DNA of 64,000 nucleotides from Thiorhodovibrio frisius. Its GTDB lineage: Bacteria > Pseudomonadota > Gammaproteobacteria > Chromatiales > Chromatiaceae. Where the stretch lies: contig NZ_CP121471.1 of assembly GCF_033954835.1 (NCBI RefSeq), positions 1,730,501 through 1,794,500 on the forward strand, written 5' to 3'. A program made the position numbers and the translations under genes. Under the pieces are notes generated by a model that saw only the letters and a list, made by a program, of their open reading frames with translations, was not told the origin of the DNA and made no database searches. Positions 42,856 through 51,956 of the stretch are shown piece after piece (positions within the stretch are counted from its first letter, which is position 1; each line of letters begins with the position of its first letter).

Positions 42856-45800
42856 ATGGGTTGGTCGAGCCCCATTGCATCCATGCCCCAGCACCCCCTC
42901 TTCGACATCACGCCCGAGCACATCCGCGCACTCGACGACGAGGGCCTGCGCATTCTGATCGCCAGGCTCTGCAAGGCCGATCTGCGGCGCCGGGGTCTCC
43001 CGGTCAGCGGGGTCCTCTATGGCGGCAATCAGATCGCCGCCGATGGCGGGATCGATGTCCGCGTCGAGCTTCCGCCGGGTACGGAGATCTCCGGCTTCAT
43101 CCCGCGACCGGCAACCGGATTCCAGGCCAAGGCCGATGACATGCCGGCCAGCAAAATTGCGGAGGAAATGCGCCCCCGAAAGACCAAGCAGGTCAAGGGT
43201 ACCAACGCACCTCTTCGTGCGAGCATTCGTGCGCTGGCTGCGGCGGGCGGGGCCTATGTGATCGTCAGCTCCAAGGGCTCCACCACCGACTCGAGGCTGA
43301 CCGAGCGACGCAACGCCATGCGTGCCGCTGTCGCGGACCTCGACGGCAGCGATGCACTGCACCTCGATTTCTATGACTGCACGCGGATGGCCGATTGGGT
43401 CGGCGACTATCCCGGCGAGGTCCTTTGGGTTAGGGAACGGATCGGTCAGGCCGTCCGAGGCTGGCATTCGTTTGGCAACTGGTCCCGGGCACCGGAGCCT
43501 GTCGACGGCGACTACCTGAGCGACGACACCGCCCGACTCTGGGACCAGCGTAACGCGCAGGACGGCCCGCTCACGGTCGGCGATGGTCTCGCACGGCTGC
43601 AATCGATACTGTCCCAGGCCGGAGGCATCGTCCGGCTCACCGGTCTTTCCGGGACCGGCAAGACTCGGCTGCTGGAGGCGCTGTTCGATCCGCGGATCGG
43701 GGACAAGGCCCTGGACCCCGCCTTGGCCGTCTATGCGGACATTGGCGCCGAGACCTCGCAACCGAGCGTCGGCCAACTCGCCAGTCAACTGATCGCCGAG
43801 GGCAAACGCGCTGTTCTGCTCTTGGACAATTGCCCGCGGGAGACCCACGACGCCATCGCCCCGGTCTGTAAGTCCGCCGGCAGTCCCATTAGCCTGATCA
43901 CGGTCGACCTGGACATCCGCGACGAAAGACCGGAGCACACGGATGTCTTTCGTCTTCAGAGCGCCTCCGCGGCGGTCATCGAGTCCCTGCTCGAACGCCG
44001 CTATCCGGCGCTGTCCCACGAGATCCGCTCGCGTATCGCGGAATTCTCCGACGGCAACGCGCGCATCGCAATCCTAAGCGCCGGGCATGTGCATCCTGGG
44101 ACCAACCTCGCCGATTTGGGTGACGAGGGGCTTTTCGAGCGGCTGTTCCACCAGCGCAGGCAGGCCGACGACCCCTTGCTGCGAGCGGCGGAGGCACTCG
44201 CTCTGGTGTACTCGTTTGACGGCGAGGCCTCGACCGGCGACGTGGCGGAGCTACCGTTTCTGGCGCGCCTGGTCGGGCTCGAGGTACAAGCGCTGCAGCG
44301 CGCGGCAGGGGAGCTGCAGCGGCGCGACATCCTGCAGTCGCGTGGCTGCTGGCGGGCCATCTTGCCGCAGCCCCTTGCCAATTGGCTCGCCAAACGGGCA
44401 CTCCAATGCCTGTCACCAATCAACGTCGCGAACGCCTTTTGGCGCTGCGGCAACCCGCGGCTGCTCAAGTCCTTTACCCATCGGCTGAGCTATTTGCACG
44501 ACTCGGTGGATGCCCAGCGCATCGCGGCGTCATGGACCGCCCCCGAGGGTCCACTGGGGGATCTGAGCGTGATGGCTCACAGTTCGGCCGACCTGCGCAT
44601 AGACTTGGTTCTGCACCTGGCACCGGTGGCCCCGAACGCTGTCCTCGAGCTTGTCGAGCGGTGCGTGATGGGCAGCACGCCGGGCCAGCTCGACGCAGCG
44701 ACGAAGGCCAATCGCCAAATCTTGATATCCCTATTGCGCAAGCTCGCCTGGTTCCCGCGGCACTTCCGCCGCGCCGCGCTGTGCTTGAGCCGCTTCGCCG
44801 AGGCCGAGTTGGGCAAGGGAGAAACTACCCACACGGGCTACCTGGAGGAACTGTTCTGGCCATGGCTATCGGGCGCCCAGGCCGGTCCGCATGAACGCCT
44901 TGCCGTGGTGCAGGACTTGCTGGTACTCCCGGGGGGCTTTTCGCGGGACGTCGGCATGATTGCGCTTCGAGGGATGCTGACCGCCGGTCACTTCACCAGC
45001 TCGCATGACTTCTCGTTCGGCGGCCATGCCATCGACTTCGGCTGGCGTCCGACGACGCTCGCCGATTATCGGGACTGGTACGGTGGCTCGCTGGTCATCG
45101 CCACGCGGCTTGCACTATCGGACTCACCCCAGCGCGGGACGGCGCGTCACGCTATTGCAGAGCACTTCCGCAGCCTCTGGTGCTTTGGGCATGTGTTCGA
45201 TCAGCTGGAGGAGGCCGTCCTGACTATCGGAACCCAAGAGCATTGGCCGCAGGGTTGGCTCGCCGTGCGGGAAACCCTAGCCTTCGATCGCGAACGCATG
45301 GAGCCGGGACTCATTGCACGTCTGGAGTCGATGAAAGAACGGCTCGCGCCGGCTGGCTTGCGCGACCGTCTCCGCAGCTATGTCTTGACTGAAGCGTACA
45401 AGATCGCAGACACCGCACATTGGGAGACCGATGGGCAGTATGTGCAGGCGCACGAGGCCGTGATCGAAGAAGCTCGGCGACTCGGGCGGGAGGCCGGAAG
45501 GTGCCTGGACCAGTTCGACGGTGACTGGCCCGAGCTGTTCGGCCCAGAAGCCTATCAGGCAGGCTGGTTTGGCGAAGGTCTCGCCGAGACTGCGGCCGAT
45601 CTGGCGACAACCTGGGCTGAACTTCTGGAGCGTTACCGCGCAACGGACGCGGAGCGGCGCAACGCCTCCCTGCTTGGCGGTTTTCTTCGCACGGCCGCGT
45701 CGAAAGACGCAGCCAAGGTCAATGATCTGTTGGACGCCGCGGTTAGCGACCGCTTTCTCGGTCCTGTCTTCCCTTACCTGCAGGCGTCTGTGGGGGGCGA

Positions 45801-46728
45801 TGAAGGTGGGACTCGTCGGCTTATCGCCTCGGTAGAAACCGGCCTGGCGCCAGCCCGCGCCTATGGGAATCTGGCGCTCGGCCGAACAACGGAGGCCATG
45901 TCTTCAGCGGCCCTCAGCCGCATTGTATTGGGCATTGCCAGCCTGCCGGACGGCCAGGGCGTCGCGGTGGAGATTCTAAGCATGCACTTCCATGGTGGAC
46001 GGGGCGAGCAATCGGCATGGGATCCGCTGCTGATCGACTGCGGCCGTCGTCTGCTCGCAAGCTATCCCCTTGATCAAGACCACCACAACCGAGCTTACGA
46101 GCTTGCGGAGATCGCGAAGGTCTGTCTCTCCGACACTGAGTCCGCGACGGAGGCCGAGCACCTTTGCTGTCGCATCTCTGACGCGAGCGCGAATGGGCGG
46201 GCCTCATGGCTGAACCTTAATGAGTTGATCGAGACACTGTTTTCATTACACCCATTCGTCGCGTTGGATTGCTGGTTTGCTGGTGGGCAAGACGAATGGC
46301 GGCACTCCTATATGCATTTCCGCAACGGCATGGACAACCGCAATCCGTTGAAGCGGGTGCCCCTGCCGCTCCTTCTGCAATGGGCGAATGGGGATCCAGA
46401 AACGCGATTTTCGAGGCTCGCTGGCACAATTCCGGCGTTTGACCAGCAGGATGGTGCCACACAGTGGAGCGAGGGTGCTCTGGCCCTGTTGGGCGCCGGA
46501 CCGGACCGCGCAACCGTGCTCCAGGGCCTGGCAAGTCAAATTCACCCGAGGGGTTGGGCTGGATCTCTCGCGGATATCCTGGAGCGACGTCGCCCCCTGT
46601 TTCAGGCATTTCTCGACGACGACGACCCTGCGCTCCGCCAGGTCGCACGAGAGACCGACGACGGGCTGCAGCGGGAGATTGTGTTAAGGCGCTCGCATGA
46701 GGCCGAGCGTGACGAGCGCTTCGAATAG
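42856..46728 (+). CDS. Large nuclease-STAND NTPase protein, candidate Avs-like anti-phage gene
   Basis: A 1290-residue protein. Residues about 20-200 look like an Mrr-like restriction endonuclease fold: ADGGIDVRVE with D67 and FQAKA with Q90-A-K92 form the D-x(n)-QxK active-site pattern, followed by a strand-turn AYVIVSSKGS. A P-loop NTPase domain follows with Walker A GLSGTGKT at 263-270 and Walker B RAVLLLDNC near 319-326. The remaining 800 residues are helical and rich in Leu and Ala, as in sensor domains of STAND proteins. Avs proteins bind a phage protein and trigger the N-terminal effector. No paired sensor domain is recognised here, so the trigger is unknown. The start (ATG at 42856) is one base after the PIN stop. 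Confidence 0.75.
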   Translation: MGWSSPIASMPQHPLFDITPEHIRALDDEGLRILIARLCKADLRRRGLPVSGVLYGGNQIAADGGIDVRVELPPGTEISGFIPRPATGFQAKADDMPASKIAEEMRPRKTKQVKGTNAPLRASIRALAAAGGAYVIVSSKGSTTDSRLTERRNAMRAAVADLDGSDALHLDFYDCTRMADWVGDYPGEVLWVRERIGQAVRGWHSFGNWSRAPEPVDGDYLSDDTARLWDQRNAQDGPLTVGDGLARLQSILSQAGGIVRLTGLSGTGKTRLLEALFDPRIGDKALDPALAVYADIGAETSQPSVGQLASQLIAEGKRAVLLLDNCPRETHDAIAPVCKSAGSPISLITVDLDIRDERPEHTDVFRLQSASAAVIESLLERRYPALSHEIRSRIAEFSDGNARIAILSAGHVHPGTNLADLGDEGLFERLFHQRRQADDPLLRAAEALALVYSFDGEASTGDVAELPFLARLVGLEVQALQRAAGELQRRDILQSRGCWRAILPQPLANWLAKRALQCLSPINVANAFWRCGNPRLLKSFTHRLSYLHDSVDAQRIAASWTAPEGPLGDLSVMAHSSADLRIDLVLHLAPVAPNAVLELVERCVMGSTPGQLDAATKANRQILISLLRKLAWFPRHFRRAALCLSRFAEAELGKGETTHTGYLEELFWPWLSGAQAGPHERLAVVQDLLVLPGGFSRDVGMIALRGMLTAGHFTSSHDFSFGGHAIDFGWRPTTLADYRDWYGGSLVIATRLALSDSPQRGTARHAIAEHFRSLWCFGHVFDQLEEAVLTIGTQEHWPQGWLAVRETLAFDRERMEPGLIARLESMKERLAPAGLRDRLRSYVLTEAYKIADTAHWETDGQYVQAHEAVIEEARRLGREAGRCLDQFDGDWPELFGPEAYQAGWFGEGLAETAADLATTWAELLERYRATDAERRNASLLGGFLRTAASKDAAKVNDLLDAAVSDRFLGPVFPYLQASVGGDEGGTRRLIASVETGLAPARAYGNLALGRTTEAMSSAALSRIVLGIASLPDGQGVAVEILSMHFHGGRGEQSAWDPLLIDCGRRLLASYPLDQDHHNRAYELAEIAKVCLSDTESATEAEHLCCRISDASANGRASWLNLNELIETLFSLHPFVALDCWFAGGQDEWRHSYMHFRNGMDNRNPLKRVPLPLLLQWANGDPETRFSRLAGTIPAFDQQDGATQWSEGALALLGAGPDRATVLQGLASQIHPRGWAGSLADILERRRPLFQAFLDDDDPALRQVARETDDGLQREIVLRRSHEAERDERFE

Positions 46729-47338
46729 CGAGTCCAAAAGACCGGAAGGCGGCCGCAGTTCGGCTTGCGTCCAGAACGAAAGCCAATCAAAAAAACCAGC
46801 CAGGGAGAACTTCAGGAGCGTGAGTCAAGGCCGAATGTCAGTAATCGAGCGCAGTTCCGCCTTTGGAGCGGTGTAGTTACTCGCCCGCTTTTGGCCGATA
46901 CCCGCCTTCTGATTTGATCCGGATCATCGTCTCCGACCATCAGAGACGCTTGGGCAGTTAAAGACCAGCTTCTTGGTGTTGAGTAGTTGCCATTCTATTG
47001 TTGAAATTGCCTAATTCCCTGAAACAATTAGGTCGGGGCTGCTAACGGGGTCGCCGTAGTCCAGCGTTGGAACAGCAAGGAGTGGGCGATAGGAGACTTC
47101 TCGGGCGGCGAAGCCTCGTCTTGATTGGTAAAGGTTTCCCATCCCGTTTGCGCTCAGCCTTTTCGTGCCCGAATATCGGCGCATCATTCGAGCAGCGCTC
47201 CAGCTCATGATAAAATTTCAGTCGTTGGTCACTCTGCACAAGACGCTCCCAGAAGGCCGACAGGCAAAGGTTTTAGCCACCCGTCTCAGGGGAGCAAATC
47301 AGAATTCCAAGTAACATGCCGCGCAGGGGTTTATTCGA
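46729..47338. other. Gene-poor interval after the STAND gene
   Basis: About 610 bp without a supported coding frame. Some segments look like degraded coding sequence on the minus strand, but no family resemblance is strong enough to name. No tRNA, inverted repeat end or attachment site was found here. Confidence 0.4.
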
Positions 47339-47974
47339 TTGACGCATCCTAGAGTCCGAAAAATCGTCGCCGCTTTTGATTTCGACGGAACCATTTCCAC
47401 TCGCGATACCTTCCTTCCCTTTTTGTTCCGCGTCTTTGGCTGGAGTCGGGTGCTGCGTGTCCTGATCCCGCTGACAGGCGATGGCTTGCGGGTTCTTCTC
47501 GGGCGCGCCAGTCGCGATGCCTTCAAGGCGCGGCTGATTGAGCGACTCTTTACCGGCGCGCCCGTCAGCACGATCACTCCCCATGGCCTACGCCATGCCG
47601 AGGCGGTCCGGCGGATACTGCGGCCTCAGGCGCTTGAACGCATCGAATGGCATCGCGCGCAAGGGCATCGGCTGGTGATGGTCAGCGCTTCGTTGGAGCT
47701 TTATCTTTGCTATGTTGCCGCGTATCTGAGGTTCGATGACCTTCTCTGCACGCAACTGGGGGAGGAGGGCGCTTGTTTCGACGGGCGCATGGCAGGCGGC
47801 AATTGTCGCGGTCCGGAGAAAGTCAAACGTTTAGAAGGGCTGCTTGGCGACTTATCCGAACTGGAAATTTACGCTTACGGCGATTCGGACGGCGACCGGG
47901 AGATGCTGGACATCGCTCAACACCCGTTCTATCAGCCTTTTCGCGACAAGCAAACAGGTACGGCAGGTTCCTGA
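47339..47974 (+). CDS. HAD-IB family hydrolase (phosphatase)
   Basis: A 211-residue HAD phosphatase with all motifs: AAFDFDGTIS (nucleophile), VMVSASLEL (motif II) and YGDSDGDREM (motif IV). It resembles phosphoserine-phosphatase-like or PGP-type HAD-IB enzymes; the substrate cannot be inferred. The start is a TTG at 47339 with AGGGG upstream; no better ATG exists in frame before the first motif. It is convergent with the next gene. Confidence 0.85.
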   Translation: MTHPRVRKIVAAFDFDGTISTRDTFLPFLFRVFGWSRVLRVLIPLTGDGLRVLLGRASRDAFKARLIERLFTGAPVSTITPHGLRHAEAVRRILRPQALERIEWHRAQGHRLVMVSASLELYLCYVAAYLRFDDLLCTQLGEEGACFDGRMAGGNCRGPEKVKRLEGLLGDLSELEIYAYGDSDGDREMLDIAQHPFYQPFRDKQTGTAGS

Positions 47975-47983
47975 CAACATTTC

Positions 47984-48550
47984 CTAGACCCAGAGCGTGG
48001 CGAGTCTCAGCTCCAATTCGCTGAAGGGCGGCGCATGAACGACCGCATCGGCAGCGGCCTTGAGCAGCAAGCGCCAGCGGCCCTGCTCTAGTCCATAGGC
48101 CTCTAGGGTGCGGCGTTTCGGATCCACCAACCAAACATAGGCAACGCCGTAATGGGCATAGAGCGGCAGCTTGATCTCGCGGTCCTTGCTGGCGGTGGAC
48201 GGTGAGAGAATCTCGCAAATCCAGTCCGGCACCACCCCGAAACGATGGCCGTTCGGAATCTTGGGCATTCGCTCGCGCCGCCAACCGGCCAGGTCCGGCA
48301 CCGCAACCTCTTGGTCGCGGACGAAGTGGATCTCCGGTTCAATCAAAATCCACCAACCGCCGGAGCCATCACGCCCACCTCGACCGTAGGCTGGGATCAG
48401 ATCGCCGGCCAGCATGCTTTCAGTGTAGGCGTGCGGTCCAGAGGGCCTGGGCTGAGTATGCAACTGCCCATTGAGAATCTCGCCGGCTAAGCCTTCTGGT
48501 AAGACCTCCAGTTGTTCGTAGAGCGTTAGTTGGTAAGCCAAGGAAGGCAT
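47984..48550 (-). CDS. Uma2-family (DUF820) endonuclease-like protein
   Basis: A 188-residue protein of the Uma2 family, PD-(D/E)xK-type proteins common in cyanobacteria and purple sulfur bacteria. Typical segments are EIHFVRDQEVAVPDLAGWRRER, PDWICEILSPSTASKDREIK and YGVAYVWLVDPKRRTLEAYG, containing the catalytic-type E-x-K pair. The first ATG giving a family-like start (MPSLAYQLTLYEQLE) is at 48550. Function unknown; many genomes carry dozens of copies. Confidence 0.88.
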   Translation of the reverse strand: MPSLAYQLTLYEQLEVLPEGLAGEILNGQLHTQPRPSGPHAYTESMLAGDLIPAYGRGGRDGSGGWWILIEPEIHFVRDQEVAVPDLAGWRRERMPKIPNGHRFGVVPDWICEILSPSTASKDREIKLPLYAHYGVAYVWLVDPKRRTLEAYGLEQGRWRLLLKAAADAVVHAPPFSELELRLATLWV

Positions 48551-48599
48551 GAGATCAGCTGTCAGCGACTTGGGCGTTATCGAGAAGTCGGGCAGATGA

Positions 48600-49472
48600 C
48601 TAACCCAGCTCCAGCTCCGCGCGGGCGACGATCTGCCGCGCCCAGCGCCGATGGGTGGCGGGTTCGCACATGGAGCCCTGGTGTTTAAATACGGCGCGGT
48701 CATCGACCAGGATCTTGCGCGCAGCTGTGATGTCGTTTGTCGAGACCTGGAAGGCGGCGTTGATGGACTCAAGCTGGTTGGGATGAATTGCTGTCTTGCC
48801 GCAGAGTCCATGCGCGATGTCGTCGGCCAGTTCCTCCCGCAGCAATTCCGGGCAATCCAGATGCTCGAACACCGGCGCCGTGAGCTGGAAACCGAACGGC
48901 TTGAAGACATTGACCAGATTGGCGATGGTGAGTCCTAGGGGCGTGCGGTAAATGGTCCGGTTGCGCGGACGGCGAATGCCGAGCAGCGCGAGCAGATCGT
49001 TGCCGCCGATACGCAGTGCGAGGATGCGCTCCTGATGGCCGGCCTCGATCAGATGATCGCGCAGTTCGCTCATGCGCGCGACATCGAAAACATCGCGGGT
49101 CTCCAGGGTCGGCATGCAGCGAAACCGGGTGCCGGCGAGGGGCCCAAAGTAGGCGTCGAGGTTGCTCTGGTCCAGCTTGGGCAACACAAAGCCGTCGAGC
49201 TTGCCGACTCCGGGCAGGGCCAGCAGCCAGTCGAGAATCTCGGGGTTGCGCACCCGCACGAAGCGCATCAGGGTGCTGTGCTCGTCCATGCAATCCAGGC
49301 AGTGGCGCAGGTTATCGAGCGCCGTTGGGAGCGCCTGTTCGGCCACGGCATCTTCGGTACAGAAGATGACCGAGCGCAGGCCGGACCAGCGACTGCCGTT
49401 GGCGATGGGCAAGCAGTCCTTGTGTGTCAGCGGGACATAGAGCGAGCCACCGAGTCGATACGCGTCAAGCAT
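48600..49472 (-). CDS. HpcH/HpaI (CitE-like) lyase of the ter biosynthetic module
   Basis: A 290-residue TIM-barrel lyase/aldolase. Family features are PKLDQSNLDAYF, LPTLETRDVF (metal-binding glutamate), LRIGGNDLLALLG (aspartate) and CGKTAIHPNQL. Such lyases split or join C-C bonds using oxaloacetate- or acetyl-type substrates. In ter islands this enzyme accompanies PRTases and HAD proteins in a proposed pathway to a nucleotide-like metabolite (established by comparative genomics). It is the last gene of the minus-strand operon and overlaps the stiP-like gene by 8 bp. Confidence 0.88.
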   Translation of the reverse strand: MLDAYRLGGSLYVPLTHKDCLPIANGSRWSGLRSVIFCTEDAVAEQALPTALDNLRHCLDCMDEHSTLMRFVRVRNPEILDWLLALPGVGKLDGFVLPKLDQSNLDAYFGPLAGTRFRCMPTLETRDVFDVARMSELRDHLIEAGHQERILALRIGGNDLLALLGIRRPRNRTIYRTPLGLTIANLVNVFKPFGFQLTAPVFEHLDCPELLREELADDIAHGLCGKTAIHPNQLESINAAFQVSTNDITAARKILVDDRAVFKHQGSMCEPATHRRWARQIVARAELELG

Positions 49473-50625
49473 CGGACAACCCCTTGATGAGCGAGATGGC
49501 CTGGTAGGGTGAATCGGGATCGACCTCGCAAGGCACCTGCTTTTCGGTCGCTAACTGCACCAGGTGAGCGACTTCGGGAAGATCGGGATCGCGCAGGATG
49601 AGCCGCTCGGGCACCCGCCGCAACAGCACGCGCGTGGCCTCGCCAATCCCGGGTTTGATGAAGTTCTCGTTGGTGATGCCAAAGCGGGTGCGGATGTCCG
49701 CCAGCATGCGGGCGGAGCGATCACGCGCGGCGCTCGAATCGACCGGCTGCGCGACCGGCTGGTAGCCAGCATCCAGTTGCGCGCGGATCGCCTCGCGCAA
49801 CGTCTCGACAAACCACCGCGAGAGATCCTGTGGCTCGAATGGCTCGTAATACAGGCAACCATGGAAGTCGTCGGGACCGATCTGGTCGTTCAGGATCGAG
49901 CGACTGACCAGCCCGGACATGGTCGCACCCATAATGCTTGAGGGGATCAGATAGTCCGCATCCGAGGGCGCCACGCCAACCCCGGCCAGATCCGTCAGGG
50001 CATAGAGGCGGGTGTCGAGAGTGACGCCTTGGCGAGCATTGAAGTCCGCGAGCGCCGTTTTGAGTTCGCGCGCGATCACCCCCTTGCCGGTCCAGCCATC
50101 GACAAAGACCAGTCCCGCCGGATCGCGGTGGCAGTCTTCCAGAATAAAGCGCAGGGCGCGCTGATCGATGCCGCGATCACGGATAATGGAGATCGAGTAG
50201 TGCCAGGTCGGACGCGCGAAGACATCTTCCAGCGTGTGTTTGAGAATCACCCCGACCGGCGTGCCGGCGCGCGCGAGCGAGACCAAGGTGATTTCCCCGG
50301 TGCGCTCGGCGGCAATAATCGCCGCCAGGTCGAGCAACGCACGCGCCATGCGATCGCGGGTCATCGCAAGCGCCTGATGAAAGACCTCCAGGTAGCGCGC
50401 CGAGGGCAGACATTCGGGGCTCAACATCTCGCTGTAATGCCGCTTCCCGCTCTGAATCAGCCGCTCCTTCTCGGCCACCGGGGTGAAGTCGATGGGGATG
50501 GGTTTGAGCAGAAAACAGACATCCTCGGGGCGATAGCTGCCCGAGAAGCAAGCAGAGAAGCCAGCAGGGAAATCGACCGAGCCCCTAACGACATCCGTAT
50601 CTGCGGTGGTTGCCCGAGACGTCAT
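49465..50625 (-). CDS. stiP: StiP-like protein (PRTase_1 and PELOTA-type region)
   Basis: A 386-residue protein of the family annotated as tellurite-like stress resistance cysteine protease StiP and by others as PRTase_1. The N-terminal region shows TPVGVILKHTLED and the PRPP-loop-like LVFVDGWTGKGVIAREL; the C-terminal 100 residues resemble the PELOTA-type domain (IRTRFGITNENFIKPGIGEA). Whether it is a protease or a phosphoribosyltransferase is unsettled; the VDGWTGKG loop favours a PRTase fold. It sits between the HAD and the lyase genes of the operon. Confidence 0.85.
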   Translation of the reverse strand: MTSRATTADTDVVRGSVDFPAGFSACFSGSYRPEDVCFLLKPIPIDFTPVAEKERLIQSGKRHYSEMLSPECLPSARYLEVFHQALAMTRDRMARALLDLAAIIAAERTGEITLVSLARAGTPVGVILKHTLEDVFARPTWHYSISIIRDRGIDQRALRFILEDCHRDPAGLVFVDGWTGKGVIARELKTALADFNARQGVTLDTRLYALTDLAGVGVAPSDADYLIPSSIMGATMSGLVSRSILNDQIGPDDFHGCLYYEPFEPQDLSRWFVETLREAIRAQLDAGYQPVAQPVDSSAARDRSARMLADIRTRFGITNENFIKPGIGEATRVLLRRVPERLILRDPDLPEVAHLVQLATEKQVPCEVDPDSPYQAISLIKGLSDA

Positions 50626-50643
50626 CAGGCGGCAACCTGCTGT

Positions 50644-51441
50644 CTAGGGAGCGGGCGAAAAGGTCGCGAGGGTGGACGCGGACAACTGGGTTCCGTTCGG
50701 GATGATGGCATAGTCACATTCCGCCATAAAGGGCGCGTCGATCAGGCTGTCGCCAACGCCGATGGTGAAGATGTCACCCCATTCTCCCCTGAGGTGCTCG
50801 ATCAGATAACGTACCGCAAACTCCTTGCCCAGATGCGCAGGGATCACGGCCAGGTTGTTCTCATTGCGATGCAGCCGCTGCGCGCCAGCCTCGACCCAGG
50901 GCGTGATGAGTTCGCGCTGCAAGCGGTCGAGATCGGCCTCCTGGCCGTCGCGATATTTGGCGACCAGATAGAGCGGCAGCCCGAAATCCTCAATAATACG
51001 GACGCGAATGGCCAGTCGCTCGCGCGCGATCAGTGCCTCGGCCTGGTCGAGCAGCTCTCGCAGCGAGTCGATGCAGCCCTGCGCGCCTGCCGCCGTGCGT
51101 GCGATCCATTCAGGCTCGGGCACCCCGTCGGCATCCAGGATGATGCCGCCATAATCCAGGATGCGCCAGCTGGTGAAGGGCAGGTCTATCCGCTCAAAGG
51201 CGCCTTGATTGCGCGCCGTTGTCGGAATCAGCGTCGCCTGCCCGCCCAACAGCGCCCACAAGGAGCGCTGCCGGGCGGTCATGAACGAATGCGCGCTGCC
51301 ATCGGCCAGAAAGGCCGCCGGTTGCAGATTCGGCTCCTTCGGGCACTTGCGCCGGGTCTGGAACAGGGTGTCATCCAGATCGACGAAGACGAATCGGCGC
51401 AGACTCTTAGCTCCCACGCAGCTATCCCGCTCAGCCGCCAA
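50644..51441 (-). CDS. HAD hydrolase of the ter biosynthetic module
   Basis: A 265-residue HAD phosphatase with FVFVDLDDTLFQTR (motif I), a Thr-containing motif II in LIPTTARNQ, and FTIGVGDSLIDAPFM (motif IV). It should dephosphorylate the pathway intermediate or product. Start is uncertain: TTG at 51441 or GTG at 51417. It begins 8 bp after the terB stop and ends 18 bp before the stiP-like start. Confidence 0.88.
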   Translation of the reverse strand: MAAERDSCVGAKSLRRFVFVDLDDTLFQTRRKCPKEPNLQPAAFLADGSAHSFMTARQRSLWALLGGQATLIPTTARNQGAFERIDLPFTSWRILDYGGIILDADGVPEPEWIARTAAGAQGCIDSLRELLDQAEALIARERLAIRVRIIEDFGLPLYLVAKYRDGQEADLDRLQRELITPWVEAGAQRLHRNENNLAVIPAHLGKEFAVRYLIEHLRGEWGDIFTIGVGDSLIDAPFMAECDYAIIPNGTQLSASTLATFSPAP

Positions 51442-51449
51442 TGAGTCGC

Positions 51450-51905
51450 TCAGCCTAGCTCGAACTCCGCCGGGTCGATATTCAGCTCTGTGGCAATCCG
51501 ACGGGCCACATGCTTCTCGTCATCGTCGAAGTTGCCATCCGCGCCAGCGATGGCGATAGTCAGGCGCATAATCAGCCGGGAGGCTTCATCCTTGCCCTTC
51601 ATCTTGCGAATGGCGTCATAGGCTTTTGCCTCGCCCAAGTCCTTGTCGAACTCCATTTGGGTCATGATGTTTTGGAAGGACTCGATAATATCCTTGCCAG
51701 AGAAAACCGACAGGGCTTCATAGTTCTCCATGAAGCGCATCATCTTCTGCTTTTCCTCAGAGGAGACGCTGCCATCGGCCATCGACATGAGCACCGAGCC
51801 GCCCACAGCTGCGTTCAGAAAGTCCTTATTCTTGAACTTCATCACCTCAGTTTTCAGCTCGGATGTCTTTTGCTTCAGGTTGTTGAGTAGGTCTTGGAAC
51901 GCCAT
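51450..51905 (-). CDS. terB: Tellurite resistance protein TerB
   Basis: A 151-residue helical protein with the TerB acidic pattern repeated twice (SMADGSVSSEEKQKM and AGADGNFDDDEKHVA), which binds metal ions. Length equals E. coli TerB. TerB is thought to link membrane TerC to the cytoplasmic TerD-fold proteins. AGAGG lies before the ATG. It follows terA and precedes the HAD gene in the operon. Confidence 0.95.
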   Translation of the reverse strand: MAFQDLLNNLKQKTSELKTEVMKFKNKDFLNAAVGGSVLMSMADGSVSSEEKQKMMRFMENYEALSVFSGKDIIESFQNIMTQMEFDKDLGEAKAYDAIRKMKGKDEASRLIMRLTIAIAGADGNFDDDEKHVARRIATELNIDPAEFELG

Positions 51906-51956
51906 GCTATGCCTCTGTTTTTGGTGGTGAATGATTGAGGATCGGGCGGCCTGGAA

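Noticed and set aside
46729-47338. Possible small RNA or mobile-element end after the STAND gene
   Set aside because: No inverted repeat, tRNA-like end or conserved structure was found by eye.
50029-51444. 471-codon plus-strand frame opposite stiP-like and HAD genes
   Set aside because: Spans two genes with intact family motifs on the other strand; it is a shadow frame.
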